NCBI GenBank assembly: GCA_023375785.1
Contig: SZWC01002374.1
Span: forward strand, 149,452 to 174,540
DNA from: Penium margaritaceum
Lineage: Eukaryota; Streptophyta; Zygnematophyceae; Desmidiales; Peniaceae
DNA: 25,089 nt
Direction of reading: 5' to 3'
The notes under the pieces are model-generated. The model made no database searches. It was not told where the DNA came from and saw only the letters and a program-made list of their open reading frames with translations. Within the stretch, counting starts at the first letter, position 1. Each line of letters starts with the position of its first letter. Of the stretch, positions 10,253-18,920 are shown in pieces. The position numbers were made by a program, and so were the translations under genes.

Positions 10253-10257
10253 GAGAG
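10253..10257. repeat. Target-site duplication GAGAG (left)
   Basis: The 5 bases before the left LTR equal the 5 bases after the right LTR (20874-20878). This fits copia integrase, which makes 5-bp duplications, and shows that both ends belong to one insertion. Confidence 0.85.
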
Positions 10258-10897
10258 TGTTTTGCTTTGTGCCGTTCCTGTACAATTTACTGTGACCACT
10301 CAGCCGTGTCCATACTCGCGCAGATCCCTGAGGCAGGCGGCCCTGGTGACACCGGCGCGACGACAGGCGGCGGACTACCCGTCTGGAGCTGACCGACCAC
10401 TGTTCCAGAGCCCCAGATGTCACCGGGACTCCTTGCTGTGCCTTCTACGTCTTGCAGGCGCCTTTCGACGGACTGGGCATGAGACCCATTTGCATGTTTT
10501 TGCATTGTATACTCGCTGTCAGTCGATGGATGTATGCATGTGACCAGTCGCTGCTTCCGTCTTTTGATTCTACACGTCTAGGTTCAGACGGTGTAGGATT
10601 CTGACATGTGTGTGCAGAGTTACGGCCAAAACAGTGGTTTTGGGCCGGTTTTAGGACAGCTCTTGGAGTGCCGCGTGCGACACCCGCCGTGCGCTGCGCA
10701 GGTATTTATGCCCTGGACGTGTCAGTTGTCATTTCTCTCTGCATATGCTATATTGAAGCATTCTGACACTTTGACTTGTGTCTCCTAGCCAAACCCTTGC
10801 CGTTGTGTGTACGACCTGTGACTGTCGTCACCGTCTGACCAGGCACGAACGCCCGGTCAGTGGCCGTGTTGCTAGGAAGCTTCTACGCACTTTCTCA
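10258..10897 (+). repeat. 5' LTR of the plus-strand copia element
   Basis: It begins TGTTTTGC, ends TTTCTCA, and is 640 bp long. It aligns along its whole length with 20238-20873. The right edge is fixed by the adjoining primer-binding site, the left edge by the TSD. It should carry the promoter and polyadenylation signals. Parts of its 3' half (GAGTTACGGCC, CTCTCTGCAT, CTGACACT, ACCTGTGACTGT) recur in the LTR at 21520-22336, so the two families are related. Confidence 0.95.
10749..10754 (+). promoter_or_regulatory. Possible TATA box in the LTR
   Basis: TATATT within GCTATATTGAAGC lies in the 3' half of the LTR, about 140 bp before the primer-binding site, and is conserved in the 3' LTR. Position and composition suit an LTR promoter. 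There is no direct evidence of transcription start. Confidence 0.35.
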
Positions 10898-10910
10898 TGG
10901 TATCAGAGCA
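10898..10910 (+). promoter_or_regulatory. Primer-binding site, tRNA-iMet type
   Basis: TGGTATCAGAGCA follows the LTR with no spacer. It is the well-known plant copia primer site, complementary to the 3' end of initiator methionine tRNA, and would prime minus-strand DNA synthesis. Confidence 0.95.
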
Positions 10911-11762
10911 GTGAGACAGTTCTCACTGAGCTGAGCAGCAGAGGCGCAGCAGAGCAGCAGCAGTGAGAGTCACCGCTGCAGCAGACCTTCTGGGACCTGT
11001 TGGAGACGGCCGGTCGCCGTCCGCGTACTCCACCCATCACGTGAGATCGCAGCTGCTGAGGCAGCAGCAGAGGCGCGTACCGCCACGTAGAGGTGTGTGG
11101 CGGCTGCGGTGCGTGCAGCCGCCACTCCCCCCACAGCCGCAGCAGGCAGAGCAGAAGCAGCAGAGGCGGCGGCGGCAACAGCGCAGCAGCAGCGGCCGCC
11201 ACAGCGGCGTGGCAGCAGCGGCGGCAGCAGCAGCGCAGCAGCGGCGTCAGCAGCAGTGGCGCAGCAGCGGCAGCGGCACAGCAGCAGCAGCAGCAGTCGC
11301 GGTGGCAGCAGCAGCGCAGTAGTGGCAGCAGCAGTGCGCGGCGGCGGCAGCCAGCAGCAGCGCGCGGCGGCGGCAGCCAGCAGCAGCAGCAACAGCAGCG
11401 CAGCAGCCGCTGCCACCGCTGCACACGCAGCTACGCAGCTGCTGCTGCAACTGACAGCACAGCTGCAGCAGCAGTTGGGCAGAAGCTGCTACGCAGCTTC
11501 CGCAGAGTTGCCGCGCGCCACCGCGTAGCGGCAGAACCGTGACAAGACAAAAAAAAGGAGGGGACGAGCTGAAATCAGCATTGTTTGTTGCTGACGTCAT
11601 CAGGTCGTGCTGACGTCAGCAACCACTTGCTGATGTCAGCATTACACTTAGCCAAATTTTCAACCGAAAAGTCAAAAGTTTCCAGCGTTTCAACTCTCCG
11701 AGAAACGCAGACGGTTTTGAAATCCGGCAAACTTGACCTGTCGTCCCATAGTGAGCGGCGAC
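10911..11762 (+). repeat. CAG-repeat 5' leader of the plus-strand copia element
   Basis: About 850 bp lie between the primer-binding site and the gag ATG. From about 10950 to 11480 the stretch is dominated by CAG/GCA/AGC triplets interspersed with GGCGGC. Every frame on both strands yields open frames rich in Ala, Ser, Gln or Leu/Cys, as expected from a triplet repeat; none looks like a conserved protein. It probably acts as an untranslated leader. The final 230 bp are unlike it and include three TGACGTCA-like motifs. Confidence 0.85.
11592..11638 (+). promoter_or_regulatory. Three TGACGTCA-type (CRE/bZIP-like) motifs
   Basis: TGACGTCA occurs at 11592-11599 and 11611-11618, and TGATGTCA at 11631-11638. 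Each is preceded by GC and two are followed by GC, giving near-palindromes GCTGACGTCAGC. Starts are 19 and 20 bp apart, close to two helical turns. TGACGTCA is the known core bound by plant bZIP factors. They lie 125-170 bp upstream of the gag ATG. Function is inferred only. Confidence 0.5.
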
Positions 11763-13426
11763 ATGAGTTCGCCCGACGACAAGGACAAGGGACCAGGTGA
11801 TCCCTCCTCCTCCTCTTCAGGGGTATTGAGCCCTCGCTCGCAGGCCATTGAGGACCTGCGCAGCCAGCAGGAGGAGATGCGTCGTCTGCAACGAGAGCAG
11901 ACTGACGCGATCCACACGCTGACTGAGCTCCTGTGCGCTCAGTCCACGGCTCCTCCGCGGATTTCTGAGGGAGCTGCCAGCGTTGCGGCCTCCATCCAGC
12001 ACTCGGCTCAGGTGCCCGTGACAGGTGCCCCGCGTGCTTCACCTCCTGGTGTGGTTTCCCCACCACCTGCGGACCTCCTTGATGACGAGCCATTCATGCC
12101 AGGCTTCGAGGATGACTCCCAGGAGCGGGAGATTCGTCTTCTACAGGAGCGCCTCCGTCAGCTGCAGACGGGTATCCGACCTCCACCCGTGTCCCCGATA
12201 CGACCGTCTCCTAACTTCCCCAGTGATCACCCCCTTCCAGGAGTTTTTCCCGTCACTCGCCCTCCTCAGCCTGCGGCTGCTCTCCCCACGGAGCGGCAGC
12301 CAGAGGACTTTGAGGCACCACCTCCACGGTACATCAGCGAGGATGGATTTGACTGCTGGGAGATCCTATTTCAGGTGTGGGCCACTTCTGAGGGAGTGTG
12401 GCCTTACTACCACAGCCCATACCAGTCTACAGATGCAGCACAGGTGCTGACAGCAGCCCGGGCCATGGGAGGGCTTCTCTACGCCATGCCACGCGAGACT
12501 GTCGTTGACTTCCGTCCCTTCCTCGGCGAGGCTGGCACAGGCACCGGAGCTGATCCTCGTGGAGGCTGGGATCTGGCGTTGTCCCTACTGGCCGCAGAGA
12601 CGCACGCCACGCGTGCGTCACACATTTGTGCTTTCCACTCTCTCCGTCAGGGACCAGCGGAGCCTGCAGCGGATTACTGGCGACGCGCCATGCGTATCTA
12701 CACACGTCTGGGGACCTCAGGGGGCACACAGCTGTGGGCGCTTCGGACGATCATGCTCGGAGTTCGCCTGGAGTACACCGACATATTCACATGGTACAAC
12801 GATGCTGCTCTCGAGCCTTTCTCAGCCACCCTGCAGCTGCTCCCTTGGGCCCATCAGCTTTTCCTCCAGGTGACGTCGGCCCGCGAGGCAGTAGTAGCAC
12901 ATTAGGAGACTTCCCTTGCTGCAACAGTCTTCGCCTCACCACCATCTTCCCTCCTGCAGTCACCCTCACCTTCCTCCATCACGACCTCATCTTCCCCCTC
13001 CTCTTCGACCCCGTCTACACCCACACAGACGCAGGGCGTTGCAGCAGCTGCCCAGGGGAAGAAGAAGAATAGGAAGCGCGGATCGGGTCAGCAGCAATCG
13101 TCATCCAGTGGTAGCAGTGGCCGTTTCGTGCACTACTACAACTGTGGAGGTGCCCATCGCTAGACCGAGTGCCAGCAGCCGCTCGACTGGGAGCGCATCA
13201 CTCGCAGACTCCAGGCTGCCCATGCTGCTCGCACCGCGTCCGGCACGTCGACCGCACACTCCTCTGGACGCGCGGCGACTACGACTGCAGCTGTTCCTGC
13301 ATCCTCACCGGCAAGTAGCAGTGATCCAGACCCACGTGACCGCACCATCGCCGAGCTTCGTCATCTTCTAGCGCTTCGCTTTCAGGGAGGTGCGAGTGTG
13401 TTGTCATCATCGAGTGGGTCACAGAC
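11763..13426 (+). pseudogene. gag of the plus-strand copia element, with two TAG interruptions
   Basis: I chose the ATG at 11763 (MSSPDDKDKG) because the frame upstream has only non-ATG starts. The open part is 380 residues to TAG 12903-12905. It contains a Ser/Pro-rich start, a predicted coiled coil at about 26-57 (QAIEDLRSQQEEMRRLQREQ), a second at about 118-137 (EREIRLLQERLRQLQ), a Pro-rich linker and a globular capsid-like part with many Trp (about 190-370). The frame continues past the TAG as a Ser/Pro-rich tail, a KKKNRKR-like basic stretch (about 13058-13080) and a zinc-knuckle relic YYNCGGAHR (13131-13160). There the first Cys is Tyr, and a second TAG (13161-13163) precedes TEC. It runs on to 13426, where the nested element enters. 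Gag would package element RNA. Confidence 0.85.
13422..13426. repeat. TSD CAGAC of the nested element (left)
   Basis: The same 5 bases occur at 15825-15829, just after the CA end of the nested element. Removing one copy and the insert restores the gag-pol frame, which supports the assignment. Confidence 0.8.
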
Positions 13427-13572
13427 TGTAGAATAGGGCACGGCGAGGGGGGAGAGAGAGAGAGAAGGAGAGAGAGGTAGAGAGAGTGAGAGAGGAAGAG
13501 AGAGGAGATGCAGCAGGCGAGAGGGAGAGAGAGAGAGAGAGAGAGATAGGGAGGGGAGAGAGAAAGAGAAAG

Positions 13573-13624
<52 letters not shown>
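13427..13624 (-). repeat. Left LTR of the nested element (partial) with GA microsatellite
   Basis: The first 30 or so bases match 15222-15255. After that a long GA-rich run replaces the sequence seen in the right LTR, then the assembly gap begins. The GA expansion very likely caused the gap. Confidence 0.65.
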
Positions 13625-14188
13625 NNNNNNNNNNNNNNNNNNNNNNNNNNNNNNNNNNNNNNNNNNNNNNNNNNNNNNNNNNNNNNNNNNNNNNNNNNNN
13701 NNNNNNNNNNNNNNNNNNNNNNNNNNNNNNNNNNNNNNNNNNNNNNNNNNNNNNNNNNNNNNNNNNNNNNNNNNNNNNNNNNNNNNNNNNNNNNNNNNNN
13801 NNNNNNNNNNNNNNNNNNNNNNNNNNNNNNNNNNNNNNNNNNNNNNNNNNNNNNNNNNNNNNNNNNNNNNNNNNNNNNNNNNNNNNNNNNNNNNNNNNNN
13901 NNNNNNNNNNNNNNNNNNNNNNNNNNNNNNNNNNNNNNNNNNNNNNNNNNNNNNNNNNNNNNNNNNNNNNNNNNNNNNNNNNNNNNNNNNNNNNNNNNNN
14001 NNNNNNNNNNNNNNNNNNNNNNNNNNNNNNNNNNNNNNNNNNNNNNNNNNNNNNNNNNNNNNNNNNNNNNNNNNNNNNNNNNNNNNNNNNNNNNNNNNNN
14101 NNNNNNNNNNNNNNNNNNNNNNNNNNNNNNNNNNNNNNNNNNNNNNNNNNNNNNNNNNNNNNNNNNNNNNNNNNNNNNNNNNNNNNNN
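13625..14188. other. Assembly gap (564 N)
   Basis: A run of N bounded by GA-rich repeats on both sides. Open frames spanning it are artefacts. It hides the inner end of the left LTR and part of the internal region of the nested element. Confidence 0.99.
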
Positions 14189-14509
14189 AGAGAGCAGAGA
14201 GATGGGGGGGGAGGAGGAGGGAGAAAGGGGAAAGAGACGGAGAGGAAGGAGGGGAAGAGAGAGAGAAGGGAGAAAAAAAAAGAACGAAGGCCGGGACGAG
14301 ACCCAGCGGGGGGGGTCCTAAAACGCCGTAAGGGCGGTGCCCGAAGGCAGGAAGGGCCACACGGCCGATTAGGGGCAGAAAGCCCCGGGCTCAGTGAGCC
14401 GAGCAGAAAGACAAGGACAAGCGGGGGGGGGGCGGCCGGAGGCCACACAGACAGAGAGAAGGCCAGTGGCCGAGAGTTCACAGTTCACAGTCCACAGTCC
14501 AATAGTCCA

Positions 14510-14620
14510 GAGCCTAAAGGCTAGGGGCTAGAGCTAGCTAGCTAGCTAGGGGTCCTATAGCTTAGAGCCTAGGGCCTAAGGCCTGAAAACTAAGAGCCTA
14601 GAGCCTAAGGCCTAAAGAGA
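14510..14620. repeat. CTAG / AGAGCCTAAGGCCTAA repeat patch
   Basis: Imperfect repeats of AGAGCCTA(A/G)GGCCTAA and a run of GCTAGCTAGCTAG give a quasi-palindromic block. It is preceded by tandem CACAGT(T/C)-type repeats at about 14478-14510. Confidence 0.8.
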
Positions 14621-15209
14621 GCCGAGAAGTCGAGGAGGAGGGGCCCACGCGCCAGAGGCCGAGGCCGAGCCGTAGGCCGGAGCGAGAGATACGGGGGACA
14701 GGGCCCCTAGGCGCAGGACGGGCACCGAAGACGAGAACTAACCTGCAGAAGAGAAAAACAGAACAGAAAAGTGGTGAGGGAACGAGGGAGAAGGAAAGAA
14801 CGACAAGAAAAAAAAACGAGGGAGACGAGGGAAAAATGGAAAGGCGTGAGCAGGAGAGGAAGGCAGAACAGGGGAGGGAGTGGAACGACAGGGGGGCCCC
14901 GACAGGGGCATACCTGGCGGGAGGAGAGGAGGGAAGGGGCGAAAGCATCCGGACAGCAGACGGGGCCCACAACGACGGGCGGCACACGCGAAGATGACGA
15001 CGAGGCCGAATGAAAGCGGCGGAAGTAGGGGCGGCAGGCACAAGAGGAGGGAGCCCGCGACGACCGCGAAGGGGCCGCGGGGCAGCAGCAGAGGTAACGG
15101 CGATGGAGGAGACGGCGACGACGACGGCCGACGGGGCAACCGCGAACAGCGGCAACGGAGGATGGCGGCGGAAGCGGAGGCCATGAGGCGAAGCCCACAG
15201 GCCCTTAAT

Positions 15210-15221
15210 GGCTTGATGCCA
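15210..15221 (-). promoter_or_regulatory. Candidate primer-binding site of the nested element
   Basis: On the minus strand TGGCATCAAGCC starts exactly at the LTR edge. The TGG start fits pairing with a tRNA 3' CCA end. The matching tRNA is not identified, so this rests on position and TGG alone. Confidence 0.45.
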
Positions 15222-15297
15222 TGTAGAATAGGGCACGGCGAAGGGGGAGAGAGAGGATAGAGGAGAGTGGAGGAGGGGAACGGTGGGTGGAGGCGGG

Positions 15298-15317
15298 AGT
15301 TAGCCGCGGGGCTAACT
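15298..15317. other. Perfect hairpin, 8-bp stem
   Basis: AGTTAGCC and GGCTAACT flank a GCGG loop. It lies inside the right LTR of the nested element. Confidence 0.85.
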
Positions 15318-15532
15318 GTCCCTCTCGTGGGTTGTTAGGGGGAGAGGCTCTCAAAAGCTGTGAGGGGGGAGGGGCTCTCGAAAGTTGTGAGGGGGGGAGC
15401 GAGGCGTTCAAGACTTAGCGCGAGAGGAGATCCAAAAAGGAGATTTTGAGAATATTTTTGGAAAGAATGACTGAGAGAGAGCGAGGACCGCCCCCTACCG
15501 GGTCGGCCTCGCAAGGAGAGTGACGTCCGCAA

Positions 15533-15567
15533 CCTGGAGCATGTTACGCGGCGCAACATGCTCCAGG
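15533..15567. other. Perfect hairpin, 13-bp stem
   Basis: CCTGGAGCATGTT (15533-15545) and AACATGCTCCAGG (15555-15567) are exact reverse complements around a 9-base loop ACGCGGCGC. It is in the right LTR of the nested element. Two shorter imperfect stems follow (about 15573-15590 and 15647-15676). Confidence 0.9.
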
Positions 15568-15827
15568 CAAGGCATGGCGATGCCCATGCGAATGGCGAGG
15601 GGGGGGCGCTCCCCTGTGAGGAAAAGCGAAAGGCCCCCTTGTCAAGCGCAAGTGCACCACCTCACTGGTGCGCAAGTGAGAGGACGTGCACCTACTCCTA
15701 GCAGTTAGTTTAGCACAGGTCACAAAGGCAGGAGTTAACCTATTGAGACAAACCCGGGTAGCGGAACTAAACCAGGACTAAGCTAGGCACTCTAAAGCAG
15801 TAACAAAGGTTAACTACTTTAACACAG

Positions 15828-18128
15828 ACTGCTTGTTCGTCCGTCCTCGTGACTCGTGATGACACGTGTGGGGGAGCACAGTCCGCATGTGATGATGATG
15901 GGCCTGACTGCACCGACTGGATTCATGAGTCTCACCTTCGTGATGTACGTCATTCCTTCCCACTGACGGCTCAGTGTCCCTCTGATGCGGAGTGTTCCAT
16001 TGCTCGTTGTACAGTGACGTCCACCAGTCGTGACTCCGGTGGCACTTGGATCATCGATTCCGATGCCACCCACCACATGACGTGTCGTCGTAGTGACTTT
16101 GTGGTACTTGGTCCTGTCACGACTGTCCGTTCTGTTCGTACAGGTTCTGGTCAGTCCTTACCGGTTCACGGTGTTGGGGTTGTATGCTTTGATGGTCCGT
16201 CTGGCCCCCTGTATCTCTCTGACGTGCTGTTTGTGCCTGATCTTGAGCTCAGTCTACTGTCTGTGCGTGCCTGCACTCTGATGGGTCTCTCCGTTGAGCA
16301 TACCGCTGATTCAGCGACTGTAACTGCTCTTGACACCCGTAGCATTGTCCTACGTGCTTCAGTCGTAGATGATTTTTACCGCATTGCTCGGCCCTCCTCC
16401 CCTTGCTCTCCCTTCTCCTCTGGTCGCGTTTTTATCACTGGTGTTCTATCCCCGGAACACCAGCGGTTGCTTCACCGACGTCTGTGTCATGTGGACTCAG
16501 ACACTATGTCGAAGCTCATCCGGACACATCCCGCTCTTGGTCTTGACGTGGCTTCTTTCGAGAAGCCACCCAAGACCGACTGTCTTTTTTGCGCTCAGGG
16601 TAAGATGCACCGGTGCACTTACCCTGATTCGCGTTCCCGAGCGCTGAGGCCCCTTGAGTTGGTCCACTCGGACCTGCTCGGTCCTCTCCCGGTCGAGTTG
16701 CTGTCCGAGAGGGGCCGGTATGTTCTGACGCTGACTGATGACTTCACCCGGATGCGGTGGGTCTACAGTCTTCGTCAGAAGAGCGACGCCGCCCTTGCGG
16801 TTCGGCTCTGGCTCGTGATGGCTGAGCGTCAGTCTCGCCACAGGCTACATACCTTTCGCTCGGATCGCGGCGGCGAGTTCCTCGGCGAGATGGAATCCTT
16901 CTTTGCTGAGCACGGCATTTTCCACCTGGTATCCGCTCCTGCTACCCCACAGCAGAACGGTGTATCTGAGTGCTGGAACCCCACCATGGAGGATGCGGTT
17001 CACGCCATGCGGTCCGAGTGCGGTCTCCCAGAGTGCTTCGCATTCGAGGGCTTTGCCTACATGACTTGGGTCTGGAACCGCCTCCCGCATGGTCCGCTTC
17101 CGGATCATGTTACACCGTACGAGCTCTGGTTTGGCCACCGTGCCGATCTTCGTCTCGTACGCGTCTGGGGATCCCTGGCCTCCGTATGGTACACCGAGGA
17201 CAACCAGGGGTCCAAGGTCTCCCCTCGGGGTCGCTTGTGTGCCTTCATCGGCATCTCCCCGCGGTCGAAGGCCTGTCGCTTTTGGGACCCCACTCGACGT
17301 CGTGTCATTGAGTCCCGTGACGCACTATTTTTTGAGGCACTCACATACCGTGATCTGACTTCGATCACAGCGCTCTCTGCAGCTCATGTCCCTTCCTGTG
17401 CGGGTCCTCGGCAGATGGGGGAGACCTCTTCGCCAGCGACCATACCTCGCCAGGCTGATGTGTCCGCTCGAGTCCCCTCTCGATCTCCAGCACTTGATGA
17501 TCCGGCTATCATTGCCGTTGGTCCAGAGATCCTACCTGTCCAGCCTGCTTCGCACCCCACAGGTACCGCTGCTCCCACGCCTCCTCCTGCATCACCATCT
17601 ATGTCCACTGGCACCCCTGTTTCGGCGTCTGACCCAGCCCAGCCCACTCCTGTCTCTACGTCGACTGAAACTCCTGTCTCAGTGTCCGGGCCAGCCTTGC
17701 CCGCTGTCATCCCCAGCTCAGTGTCCCCCACACACGCATCTCCAAGCACGGCATCTCCGACTGCCTCGTCTCAGCCCTCACCAGCTGTGGTCGTACCTGT
17801 CCCTGTGGTCGTACCTGTTCCTGAGCCTGAGGTGCACCCCTCGACCTCCGGTTACTCCCGTGAGCCCGGTGGTCGCCTTCGACCACTAGATTCTGGAGCT
17901 CAGCGAGCGTCCGGTTCCGGACCCAGGCGTTCCTCGCGCAGCATCGCGAGCGGTGATCCAGGCACAAAGGCCTTAGGCCTGAGTGTCCGCACTGAGCTTT
18001 TAGAGGTACACCCAGCGTGCCCCATAGGGCACGATCTGGTCACTCGCGAGTTCCATATCGCCTGTGACGCAACAGCTGATCTTGTGGCCGTCAGGCCAGA
18101 CACTGAGGCGTGTGCACTTGCCACGTAG
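15828..18128 (+). pseudogene. Protease-integrase part of copia pol
   Basis: The frame is continuous with gag once the nested element is removed. Residues here are numbered from the codon at 15849. The protease site WIIDSDATHHM (D70 S71 D72; 16056-16064) has Asp where copia proteases have Gly. The GAG-pre-integrase and HHCC zinc-binding part follow (H209, H214, C245, C248). The integrase core has D275 (16671), D339 (16863) and E374 (16968), all present, in HSDLLGPL, FRSDRGGEFLG and PQQNGVSE. A Ser/Pro/Thr-rich linker covers about 500-690. Protease would cut the polyprotein and integrase would insert the cDNA. It ends at TAG 18126-18128, but the same frame continues into RT, so this is an interruption inside one polyprotein. 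Confidence 0.9.
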
Positions 18129-18501
18129 AGTTCCCCCTCTATGGCGCCGGACCCGGGCACATTGAGGGAGGCTTTCTCATCGCAGGATGCTAATGCCTGG
18201 CGAGCTGCTTGCGAGGATGAGCTTCGCGCTATCCGAGAGCACGGAGTCTACGAGCTGGTTGACCTTCCCCCTGGGAGGAAGGCGATTCAGGTCAAGTGGG
18301 TCTTTCGCAAGAAAGTGAAGCCGGATGGCTCATTGGAACGCTACAAGGCCCGCTTGGTCGTCAAGGGGTTCTCTCAGATTGAGGGAGTTGATTACACTGA
18401 CACCTTTGCCCCTGTCGGCCGCATGACCTCAGCTCGAGCTCTGTTCGGTGTAGTAGCTCAGCATGACTGGGAACTACACCAGATGGATGTGAACAACGCG
18501 T
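18129..18501 (+). pseudogene. N-terminal reverse transcriptase, left contig copy
   Basis: The frame is the same as 15828-18128. It reads WRAACEDELRAIREHGVYEL, KWVFRKKVKPDGSLERYKAR, VDYTDTFAPVGRM and DWELHQMDVNNA, the standard start of the copia RT fingers and palm. It stops abruptly at the single N (18502). The next 418 bp repeat the 418 bp that end here (18084-18501) almost exactly. This copy keeps the consensus residues (Trp in DWEL, Gln in HQMDV, Ser in GFSQ). Confidence 0.9.
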
Positions 18502-18502
18502 N
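18502..18502. other. Single-N junction between overlapping contig ends
   Basis: Sequence 18084-18501 is repeated at 18503-18920 with about four base differences. The two copies meet exactly at this N, as expected when overlapping contig ends are placed next to each other without being merged. Confidence 0.9.
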
Positions 18503-18920
18503 GTGGCCGTCAGGCCAGACACTGAGGCGTGTGCACTTGCCACGTAGAGTTCCCCCTCTATGGCGCCGGACCCGGGCACATTGAGGGAGGCTTTCTCATC
18601 GCAGGATGCTAATGCCTGGCGAGCTGCTTGCGAGGATGAGCTTCGCGCTATCCGAGAGCACGGAGTCTACGAGCTGGTTGACCTTCCCCCTGGGAGGAAG
18701 GCGATTCAGGTCAAGTGGGTCTTTCGCAAGAAAGTGAAGCCGGATGGCTCATTGGAACGCTACAAGGCCCGCTTGGTCGTCAAGGGGTTCTTTCAGATTG
18801 AGGGAGTTGATTACACTGACGCCTTTGCCCCTGTCGGCCGCATGACCTCAGCTCGAGCTCTGTTCGGTGTAGTAGCTCAGCATGACTAGGAACTACACCA
18901 CATGGATGTGAACAACGCGT
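18503..18920 (+). repeat. Duplicated RT segment (probable assembly artefact)
   Basis: Near-identical to 18084-18501. Differences include TTC-TTT for TTC-TCT, GCC for ACC in DTF, TAG for TGG in DWEL (18887-18889) and CAC for CAG in HQMD. Each change in this copy moves away from the copia consensus, so the right contig may derive from a more decayed allele or another element copy. Confidence 0.85.

Larger units (their letters stand above)
14189..15221. other. Internal region of the nested element, no domain recognised
   Basis: The plus strand is strongly purine-rich (14189-14290 and 14760-14940) with GC-rich stretches elsewhere. Open frames exist on both strands (Pro/Ser-rich on minus, Arg/Glu/Lys/Gly-rich on plus), but none shows a retroelement domain. 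The middle (14473-14620) is a patchwork of AGTTCACAGT-type and CTAG/CCTAAGG-type short repeats. I see no supportable gene. Confidence 0.5.
13427..15824 (-). mobile_element. Nested LTR element inside the plus-strand copia
   Basis: The insert begins TGTAGAAT and ends TTTAACA, so it has TG...CA ends and 5-bp TSD CAGAC. The first bases (TGTAGAATAGGGCACGGCG followed by a GA-rich run) recur at 15222, marking a second LTR at 15222-15824. The bases just left of that LTR, GGCTTGATGCCA, end in CCA. Read on the minus strand they give a primer site starting TGGCATCAAGCC, so the element probably lies on the minus strand. Most of the left LTR falls in a 564-bp gap. The visible internal part (14189-15221) is strongly purine-rich on the plus strand and shows no gag or pol domain, so it may be non-autonomous. 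Which tRNA primes it I cannot say. Confidence 0.75.
15222..15824 (-). repeat. Right LTR of the nested element
   Basis: 603 bp, beginning TGTAGAATAGGG and ending TTTAACA, followed by TSD CAGAC. It contains a 29-bp direct repeat pair near 15341-15397 (GGGGAGAGGCTCTC and GGGGAGGGGCTCTC versions) and several perfect hairpins listed separately. No coding capacity is seen. Confidence 0.75.

Noticed and set aside
10903..11600. Several open frames of 117-173 residues, Ala/Ser/Gln/Leu/Cys-rich, on both strands
   Set aside because: They are open in nearly all frames because of CAG triplets, with no domain and no preferred frame. I treat the stretch as an untranslated leader.
13279..14481. Long frames of 280-400 residues crossing the N run
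   Set aside because: They are GA/CT microsatellite translated on either side of 564 undefined bases, so not genes.
14598..15236. 212-residue Pro/Ser/Arg-rich minus-strand frame as a gag-like protein
   Set aside because: There is no zinc knuckle, protease or other motif. The strong purine skew of the plus strand alone keeps minus frames free of stops.
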